Assembly: GCA_964559135.1 (NCBI GenBank)
Contig: CAZLGG010000100.1
Location: 1-15,130 of the forward strand
DNA: 15,130 nucleotides
Direction: 5' to 3'
Source: DRQF01 sp964559135
Lineage (GTDB): Bacteria > Planctomycetota > GCA-002687715 > DRQF01
The position numbers and the translations under genes were made by a program. Shown one piece after another: positions 7,112 to 12,594 of the stretch (position 1 is the first letter of the stretch; the number at the start of each line of letters is the position of its first letter). A model generated the notes under the pieces. The model ran no database searches. It was given only the letters and a program-made list of their open reading frames with translations, and had not been told where the DNA came from.

Positions 7112-8317
7112 TCAGCTCTCCAGCCAGTTCTGCAGACGAAATCGATCGGGGTGCCTGCCGCCGATGTCGGACCACATGCGGACATCGTCGAGGCCGAAAA
7201 CCTCCGGCGTATTGCTGGCCTCCCAAACGTCGGCGACATCGGCGCGGAGGGCTTCCGTGGTCGGCGCGTCGGCCAGACACACCAGAGCGGCACGGGCCAG
7301 ATCGCCTCCGAGGTGGCGGGCGCGCAGGGCGACTTCAAACAGCTTCGACTTGCAGAGCCCCTTCCGGGTGTCTGTCGTACAGGATATGAAGTAGGTCCTG
7401 AGAGAGCGGATCACCGCGACGTCGACTTCCAGATCCGCTCTTCTTGGACCTCTTTGGGCATTGACGCCCACGGTGACGGCGGGGGTCGGATCGAGTGCGA
7501 GGTCTTCGATCTGCCGGCCGAGCCAGTATTCGAGCCAGGTTCCGCCGAGGAAATCAATCCAGCCTGTCACCGCCCTCCTGTTCCTGTTGTCCGCTGCCTG
7601 CCGCAGTTTTTTCAGAACGGTCGGGGGGATGATGCCTTCGATGTCGGGTTCCCGCAGTCGCCTTTTGACCTGATTGAGATTCATCTCGCCGAGTTTGCAT
7701 TTCTCGTCGTAGAAACATCCCGCGTTTGCGACGTCATCGAGGATGGCGCGAAGGATGGCGTCCTCATCCTCCAGGGTCACCGGTGGATCGAGTTCCGATC
7801 GCTCGGTGAGGGCCGCCCCGTGGAGGGCGAGCAGTGTCTCGAGGTCGAAACTCACGCCGAAAAAGTCCATCAGGCTCTCCGACGTGCCGTTGTCGCGTCG
7901 CAGGATGGGGGGCTGGCCACTTTGCCCTCCATCGAGATAAGAAGCGTTCTCGGGCTTTCCACCGGCCTTTTCAAACGCGGCCCGAGCATGGGCGGCCATG
8001 ACCTTGGTACCGCCGGTGTAGTTGAGGTGTATCGACCCGCCACCGGAATCGGTCCCTTCCTGTCTGGCCAGCGCCTCGACGATCTCGCGGACCCTGCGGC
8101 AGTCGGTCGCGTCGGGAATGTGTGTGCTCCCCTGGTCGAGAAACTTGACGTTTTGGCCCATCGCTTCCTCGAGTTTCTGGTGCAGCCTGTCTCTCGCTGG
8201 TTGGGTTTGGTCCGTGTACACGAGGGCGACTTCGTTCGGCTCGAGGGCCAGACAAGTGAGGAAATTGGGCAGAGGACTGGATCCGACGAGGAGGATCAAT
8301 CGTTTCGTGGGGGGCAT
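7112..8317 (-). CDS. Card1/Can2-like CARF-domain nuclease (type III ancillary effector)
   Basis: 401 residues. Expected role: nuclease activated when its CARF domain binds the cyclic oligoadenylate made by the adjacent Cas10. The N-terminal CARF domain shows LILLVGSSPLPNFLTCLAL (7-25) and the ligand-site signature LNYTGGTKVMAAHARAAF (98-115), as in the DUF1887/Card1/Can2 group. A helical middle (180-250) is followed by a PD-(D/E)xK-type region: GGTWLEYWLGRQIED (258-272), LEVDVAVIRSLRTYFISCTT (296-315), then KGLCKSKLFEVALRARHLGG (319-338). D299 fits the motif Asp, but the usual E-x-K is S312-C-T314 here, so the lysine function may have moved to K319, K323 or K325, or activity may be altered. 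ATG 8317 has GGAG 9 nt upstream and sits just before the first CARF strand; ATG 8359 is an alternative start. First gene of the operon, 2 nt before cas10. Confidence 0.85.
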   Translation of the reverse strand: MPPTKRLILLVGSSPLPNFLTCLALEPNEVALVYTDQTQPARDRLHQKLEEAMGQNVKFLDQGSTHIPDATDCRRVREIVEALARQEGTDSGGGSIHLNYTGGTKVMAAHARAAFEKAGGKPENASYLDGGQSGQPPILRRDNGTSESLMDFFGVSFDLETLLALHGAALTERSELDPPVTLEDEDAILRAILDDVANAGCFYDEKCKLGEMNLNQVKRRLREPDIEGIIPPTVLKKLRQAADNRNRRAVTGWIDFLGGTWLEYWLGRQIEDLALDPTPAVTVGVNAQRGPRRADLEVDVAVIRSLRTYFISCTTDTRKGLCKSKLFEVALRARHLGGDLARAALVCLADAPTTEALRADVADVWEASNTPEVFGLDDVRMWSDIGGRHPDRFRLQNWLES

Positions 8318-8401
8318 GGGTGCGCGCTCCGCGTCAGCAAACCTGGATGGATCACCCATGGAGGCGTTCCGCGATGTCGAGAGCCTCACTAGGGGGGCCT
8401 A

Positions 8402-8430
8402 TTCATAGAGGCGACCGCGGACCTTGTCAA
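8402..8430 (-). promoter_or_regulatory. sigma70-like promoter of the CRISPR effector operon
   Basis: On the minus strand the -35 box TTGACA (8425-8430, a perfect match) is followed by a 17-bp spacer and the -10 box TATGAA (8402-8407, 4 of 6 to consensus). Initiation would fall near 8395, giving a leader of about 78 nt before the chosen CARF-gene start at 8317. With the downstream genes overlapping or nearly abutting, one transcript could cover the whole cas operon. Confidence 0.65.
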
Positions 8431-8444
8431 CCGGTCTTTCCTCC

Positions 8445-8467
8445 GCCTTCCGGCGACCCACGAAGGC
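8445..8467 (-). terminator. possible weak terminator hairpin after the CorA-like gene
   Basis: Inverted repeat GCCTTC/GAAGGC with an 11-nt loop, 12 nt past the stop of the CorA-like gene and just upstream of the operon promoter. No T-tract follows in either direction, so intrinsic termination is doubtful and read-through into the cas operon is possible. Confidence 0.25.
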
Positions 8468-8478
8468 CCGGCCCGAAT

Positions 8479-10041
8479 TCATCCCCGCCGCAGAAAACGC
8501 TGGCTGGCCCAGTAGAAGAACCAGACGGCCACATAGACAACGCAACCCGCTATGCTCCAGAATTGCCACGAGGCGTCGCTGGCCTTCGTTGCGCCCAGGA
8601 GGGCCGAGAGGATGCTGAGGGGCGGTCCGATGATGGCGATGAAATAGAGGATTCGCGAAACGGTCCGTTCGTCCTTGCGTTCGTAGTGCTCGCGCAATTC
8701 TCCTACCTCGCGCGACAACTCGTCATGGATGTCTTCGGCATCCATGGCGTGTTGCATCCACGCATACAGCGCCCTTCCTTGCCGTTTGTTCGTGACCTCC
8801 GAAAACCAGTGTTTGTTCTCGAACGCCATGTAGGCATCCCACATCTTCTGCGCCGACCGGAGGTTGCCGTATAGGGCTTCGCTTCGGCGGACGAGCTGAC
8901 CGAACATCATCGAAAGGCGCGTCTTTTGGAACGTGGCCAACAGCCACATGTTCAGATAGTCGCTCTCGACGTTGTGAGCAAACGTGTTGGTCATGAACGG
9001 CGTCGCAGTGTGCGACAGAAAAATGGCTCGATTCCCCCGCGCCACGCCTCGCCATGCGGCCCAAGGTCCGACGGAGTCTTCTGCGCGGATTCTTTCCAGT
9101 TCCCGCGCAGATGGGAGGAAGTCCGGGTCCGAGCTGTCGGCGGCCTCGACGAACTCGAACATCGCTTGTTCCTCGAGCGAGTCATAGGGTGGCTCCGCTT
9201 GTCTTGGGGGGGGGCCATCGTCACCGAGGCAAACGAATGCATAGTAGGAAAAGGCATCCGAGTAGACTTGGCCCATGCTCGTCGATGTGTACCGTGCGCA
9301 ACCATCGCCACGCAGATTCTCGAGACGATCTTTGAGCAACGAAGGGATCGAGCCCATGCGCTGACCTTCCATATCGCCCAGGTCGGCCAGGAAGGCGTCG
9401 ACCAAGTCCCGAGAGGAGAACGACGTTTCCCACCCCTCGGGACACCACTCGGCAAATTTCCAGTTGAGCGTGAGCTGGTGGACTGGGTGAACGTAATAGA
9501 GCATGTCGCTGAGTTGATCGGTATTCAGTCCCGAGGGGTCGTCGGGAAGGATCTGGACCTTCATCGCAAGGATGCCGACGGACTGGGGGAAGAGGGCGAC
9601 GTCGGCCCAGTCGACACGCATCTGAGCTTCAAAACGATCTTCGTCCGCATCGAACACGAGGCGTGTCGACCGCAGGGCGCCGATCAGGTCCTTGCCGGCT
9701 GTCAGGCGCAGCACCGGATCGGGGCCCAGCCGACCGATCAGCTTGCTGAGGGGTGCGTTCTGGATGGATCGCGCTTCTTGGAGTTTCTTGGACGCATCGC
9801 CGAGGGAGAGGAGCCCTGTTTCCGGAAAGAGCATCTCGCGCACATGAGGCAAGAAGAAATAGGTGTCGTCCAGGATGCGCTGGAGACCGCTGTCGTCGAA
9901 GCGCGTCCACCAGTGCTGCCATGCCCCATGCCCATCCACGGCCGCCAGCTCGTCTCTCACGGTGGATGGGCTCAGCCGATGGCGGAACGGCAGGATGAGG
10001 ACGACGAAATGCTTCTCGACGAGGAGTCCTGGTCGTTTCAA
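8479..10041 (-). CDS. Large CorA-like membrane protein, putative type III-associated effector
   Basis: 520 residues. I do not recognise a named family. Residues 1 to about 460 are soluble; they begin with a hydrophobic strand (KHFVVLILPFRHRLSP) and include VALFPQSVGILAMKVQI near 150. A charged helical stretch DELSREVGELREHYERKDER precedes two closely spaced membrane helices at the C-terminus (about 464-483, ILYFIAIIGPPLSILSALLG, and 493-512). This is the topology of CorA-type transporters, but the GMN motif after the first helix is absent, so ordinary Mg2+ transport is unlikely. CorA-like proteins occur beside some type III CRISPR systems as messenger-gated membrane effectors; its position directly upstream of the CARF-cas10 operon on the same strand suggests that role (inference). 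Start chosen at TTG 10041 because a perfect GGAGGT lies 7 nt upstream; ATG 10056 would add five residues but has a poor SD. Confidence 0.72.
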   Translation of the reverse strand: MKRPGLLVEKHFVVLILPFRHRLSPSTVRDELAAVDGHGAWQHWWTRFDDSGLQRILDDTYFFLPHVREMLFPETGLLSLGDASKKLQEARSIQNAPLSKLIGRLGPDPVLRLTAGKDLIGALRSTRLVFDADEDRFEAQMRVDWADVALFPQSVGILAMKVQILPDDPSGLNTDQLSDMLYYVHPVHQLTLNWKFAEWCPEGWETSFSSRDLVDAFLADLGDMEGQRMGSIPSLLKDRLENLRGDGCARYTSTSMGQVYSDAFSYYAFVCLGDDGPPPRQAEPPYDSLEEQAMFEFVEAADSSDPDFLPSARELERIRAEDSVGPWAAWRGVARGNRAIFLSHTATPFMTNTFAHNVESDYLNMWLLATFQKTRLSMMFGQLVRRSEALYGNLRSAQKMWDAYMAFENKHWFSEVTNKRQGRALYAWMQHAMDAEDIHDELSREVGELREHYERKDERTVSRILYFIAIIGPPLSILSALLGATKASDASWQFWSIAGCVVYVAVWFFYWASQRFLRRG

Positions 10042-10206
10042 GGGATGAACCTCCATCTTGCCGAAGACTGTCCGGGGCTTGAGTCGAGGGCGGGACAGTC
10101 GACCCAGTGGCGCACGATCCTACACAGAATGGGCCTCGGCTGCGCCATCGCGGGCCTGTTGCTGGCCCGTGCCCTACGCTCGGGAGAGATCCCATCATGG
10201 CCGCCG

Positions 10207-10235
10207 TGGACGAAATCTGTTCCCTCGATGATACT
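10207..10235 (+). promoter_or_regulatory. candidate promoter for the small helical protein gene
   Basis: TGGACG (10207-10212, 4 of 6 to -35), a 17-bp spacer, and GATACT (10230-10235, 4 of 6 to -10). Initiation near 10242 would give a leader of about 40 nt before the ATG at 10282. Moderate matches in GC-rich DNA arise by chance, so this is tentative. Confidence 0.35.
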
Positions 10236-10281
10236 CACTCTGGCGTCTCGATGTTCTCATTGGCTGAGAGGGTGTGGTGGC

Positions 10282-10641
10282 ATGACGTTCGAGCAGTGGT
10301 CCCAGCAGGTGATACGTCGCCACGAAATCACCCCTGACAGCCCTTGCCGCGCGGTCGAACGGCTGATCGCGACCATCGGTCTTGTCGAGTGGTGCGTCCG
10401 ATCCTCGGCCCTCATCGCCCTGGCCGTCATCGAGCAGACGCGACCACGCAACGAGAACGAAGACACGCGGATGCTCTTCGCCCGCCTCGCGGACCGTCAC
10501 ACTTTTGGTGACTGGCTGGAGTACCTCCAACTGGTCATTGACTTCACAGCGAGCAACGTCTCTTTGGCCGCCGAAATGCAGTGTTTGGAATTGCGACGCC
10601 TCGCCGAAGAACTCGTCCGGCGAGCGACTGGTGCCATGTGA
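10282..10641 (+). CDS. Small helical protein of unknown function
   Basis: 119 residues, predicted all alpha-helical and without membrane segments. The pattern RAVERLIATIGLVEWCVRSS (23-42), a variable stretch, then LFARLADRHTFGDWLEYLQL resembles a helical module ('Lxx(l/a)E...' then 'L..(P)(S/T)(F/L)GdW...L') that I recall at the N-terminus of diverse bacterial regulatory or defence proteins, there usually followed by other domains. Here it stands alone: the stop at 10639-10641 ends it. It may be a truncated remnant or a small partner protein. ATG 10282 has GAGAGGG 9 nt upstream. It is divergent from the CorA-like gene. The same frame is open far upstream, antisense to that gene, but that part does not look like protein. 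No function is assigned. Confidence 0.55.
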   Translation: MTFEQWSQQVIRRHEITPDSPCRAVERLIATIGLVEWCVRSSALIALAVIEQTRPRNENEDTRMLFARLADRHTFGDWLEYLQLVIDFTASNVSLAAEMQCLELRRLAEELVRRATGAM

Positions 10642-10898
10642 TGTCCTCGGTGAGAAACGGAACGATCCTGAGAGGCATGGCATGATTCTCTTGCTGGTTT
10701 CTTGTGCGGTGCCAACGGCATGTGCTGCCGCACCCCGGACAAACGCCGCCAAGCAGCATCGGTCGCTTGACGTCGAAGCCGACCGACTCACCGAGTTGCA
10801 TAAGGATACCATCATGGGTCGGAGAATTCGTCAAGTCCGAGACGATGACGGACTCTCCCCCGCGCGACATTGGCCAGGGTGTTGGCGGCATTCTCATC
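10642..10898. other. Intergenic region between convergent genes, no confident gene
   Basis: About 257 bases between the end of the small helical gene (+) and the end of cca (-). A plus-strand frame from ATG 10682 has a fair SD (GAGAGG, 6 nt spacing) and a hydrophobic start MILLLVSCAVPTACAAAP, like a short secretion signal, but it ends only at 11020, deep in cca, and carries no recognisable domain. I see no clear hairpin terminator. Confidence 0.4.
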
Positions 10899-12299
10899 TC
10901 ATCTCTCGTCACGCCACCGGGGGCCCCCATGCCCGGAATCGAGGTCGTGGAGGACCTTGTCGAGGATGCGCTGGGGATCCGTCCAGCCCGTTTCGTCCTG
11001 CAGCGCCCGGCAGCGGGTGAGGAGGCGACCCAACTCGGGGCCGGATTGGAAGCCGCGGGCGACCAAGTGGTGGCCCTGTACCGCATCCTGGGGAGGAGCG
11101 GTCTCGAGATCCAGTTTGCGGACCTCCTCGAGAAAGCGGTCGCCGGCGGCGAATTGGCGGGAGAGGGCTTCGGGGGTGGTGCGGCCGAGATGGTCGGCGC
11201 GGGAGAGACGTTCGAGCTGTTGCATGCTGACGCCGGCCGTTGCGAGGCGGCGGGCGAGACGACGATAGGCCCGTGGTTTCGCCCCCTGTTCGGGGAACGT
11301 CGCCGGTGCCAGATGGTGCTCGACCATGGCGGACACCTGAGCGATGAGCCGCTTCGGTGCCCGCCAACGGCGGAGCAAAGCCCGCGTCGGCGGGACCCCG
11401 CGGGGGGCATGAGACGGGGATCGAATGCGCCCATCCCTGCATTCGGTCGTTGCGGGTTTGCCGAGATCATGGCAGAGCGCTGCAAACATGAGGGGAACGT
11501 CGGCGGGCTCGTCCTGCCGCAGGCGGGCCGCTTCGTCCACCACCATGAGAGTGTGGGTCCACACGTCACCCTCGGGGTGCCATGTCGGATCCTGGGGAAC
11601 GCCGATCAGCGCGGCGATTTCCGGGAAGAAGCGAATCAGACCACAGGCGCGCAGAAAGGCGAAGCCCCGCGAGGGTTCCACGCCTCGGACGAGCAACTTG
11701 TGAAACTCTTCAAAGATGCGCTCGGCGGCGAGCTCACTCAGATCGAGAGCGCTGCAGAGGGACACAAGGGAGGCTTCTGGCGTCATCGAGAATCGTGCGG
11801 CGAATTGGGCCACCCGCAGGGCGCGCAGAGGGTCCTCGCCGAACGTTGCGGCATCGGTGGCCCGCAAGATCCCGGAGGCAAGGTCACGGCGGCCATCGTA
11901 GGGATCGAGCAGTTCCTCGGTGAGGGGATCGAATCCCATGCTGTTGATGGTCAGATCGCGGCGGCGGGCGGATCGAGGATAGCCCGAGCTCGGGTCCGTT
12001 TGGATTTCAAACCCGCGATGACCGGCGCCCACACGACGATCGAGACGGGGAAGCGCAAAGTCGGCATGGAGGCCTTTCACCTGAAGCACGCCGAATTGCC
12101 GACCCATGGGGATGACCTCACCGAATCCTGAAAGGACATGTTCGAGCTCGTCCATGGTGACGCCGTGCACTTCGATGTCGATGTCTTTCGAAGGAATGCC
12201 GAGCACCCTATCTCTCACCCAACCGCCGACGATGAGAACGCGGCCGCCGATGGTGCGAACAGCGCGGGCGATTGCGATGATTCTGGGGTCCGGGTTCAC
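10899..12299 (-). CDS. cca: CCA-adding tRNA nucleotidyltransferase with HD domain
   Basis: 466 residues from GTG 12299. It adds or repairs the 3'-CCA of tRNAs in the cytoplasm using CTP and ATP. The class II nucleotidyltransferase head has GGWVRDRVLG (25-34) and the metal-binding DID (39-41), followed by RRRDLTINSMGFDP and the tRNA-handling FGEDPLRALRVAQFAARF. A C-terminal HD phosphohydrolase domain is visible as WTHTLMVVDEA and LCHDLGKP, as in bacterial multifunctional Cca enzymes. The C-terminal segment GHHLVARGFQSGPELGRLL is also typical. All key residues are present, so the gene should be functional. The frame is open to a TTG at 12407, but that TTG is better read as part of a -35 box; GTG 12299 has GGAG 6 nt upstream and fits the family N-terminus. 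It lies between accessory genes and is probably a housekeeping neighbour. Confidence 0.93.
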   Translation of the reverse strand: MNPDPRIIAIARAVRTIGGRVLIVGGWVRDRVLGIPSKDIDIEVHGVTMDELEHVLSGFGEVIPMGRQFGVLQVKGLHADFALPRLDRRVGAGHRGFEIQTDPSSGYPRSARRRDLTINSMGFDPLTEELLDPYDGRRDLASGILRATDAATFGEDPLRALRVAQFAARFSMTPEASLVSLCSALDLSELAAERIFEEFHKLLVRGVEPSRGFAFLRACGLIRFFPEIAALIGVPQDPTWHPEGDVWTHTLMVVDEAARLRQDEPADVPLMFAALCHDLGKPATTECRDGRIRSPSHAPRGVPPTRALLRRWRAPKRLIAQVSAMVEHHLAPATFPEQGAKPRAYRRLARRLATAGVSMQQLERLSRADHLGRTTPEALSRQFAAGDRFLEEVRKLDLETAPPQDAVQGHHLVARGFQSGPELGRLLTRCRALQDETGWTDPQRILDKVLHDLDSGHGGPRWRDER

Positions 12300-12379
12300 T
12301 GGCTGCTCCGAGAACGGGTCCGTGCCAAGGCGTTCGTGGTTGGAAGTTCCCACGGCGTGTTCGCAGGGGACTGGAGTCC

Positions 12380-12407
12380 ATCCTCTCGAGCGGCGGCTCG
12401 ACGTCAA
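12380..12407 (-). promoter_or_regulatory. candidate cca promoter with palindromic spacer
   Basis: Minus strand: TTGACG (12402-12407, 5 of 6 to -35), a 16-bp spacer, GAGGAT (12380-12385, 3 of 6 to -10). The spacer (12386-12401) is exactly an inverted repeat, TCGAGC-GGCG-GCTCGA. It could be an operator between the boxes or a chance GC-rich palindrome. Confidence 0.3.
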
Positions 12408-12581
12408 GGGGCGGCGGGAGCGTTCCGTGTTCCTGATGGGGTTGGGTCTCCGTCAGGCGGTGGGCCACGGCGGGGGAAGAGGGCGAGTACGGGAACAGAT
12501 TCGTGCTGCGATTCCTCACCGAAGGACTGGACGGACAGGGGTTCGATCTGGTAGTTCTGGTCCGTCTCGCCCCCCCAATTT

Positions 12582-12587
12582 GGAGAG
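12582..12587 (+). promoter_or_regulatory. ribosome binding site deciding the protease start
   Basis: GGAGAG lies 7 nt before ATG 12595. The frame stays open about 490 nt upstream, antisense into cca, so this SD is the main reason for placing the start here. Confidence 0.7.
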
Positions 12588-12594
12588 ATCGATC

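Larger units (their letters stand above)
12300..12594. other. Divergent intergenic region between cca and the protease gene
   Basis: About 295 bases that must hold the promoters of both flanking genes. On the cca side there is a TTGACG box with a palindromic spacer (12380-12407). On the protease side, TGGACG at about 12526 is followed by only a poor -10, so no promoter is claimed there. Frames crossing the region do not look like protein. Confidence 0.5.

Noticed and set aside
7151..8392. 413-codon plus-strand frame opposite the CARF nuclease
   Set aside because: Shadow of a gene with clear CARF motifs; no SD or recognisable domain.
8926..10641. 571-codon plus-strand open frame antisense to the CorA-like gene
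   Set aside because: Most of it is a GC-driven shadow; only the last 119 codons from ATG 10282 have protein-like composition and an SD.
10282..10641. R-x4-H (RLADRH) in the small helical protein as a HEPN RNase motif
   Set aside because: The position does not fit the HEPN motif near the last helix and the surrounding residues match a different helical module; a single short motif is not enough.
10682..11020. Short plus-strand frame with signal-like start MILLLVSCAVPTACAAAP
   Set aside because: It has a fair SD but runs ~120 nt into the 3' end of cca and has no recognisable mature domain; mentioned in the intergenic entry only.
10704..12131. 475-codon plus-strand open frame antisense to cca
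   Set aside because: cca on the other strand has all family motifs; this frame shows none and is a shadow.
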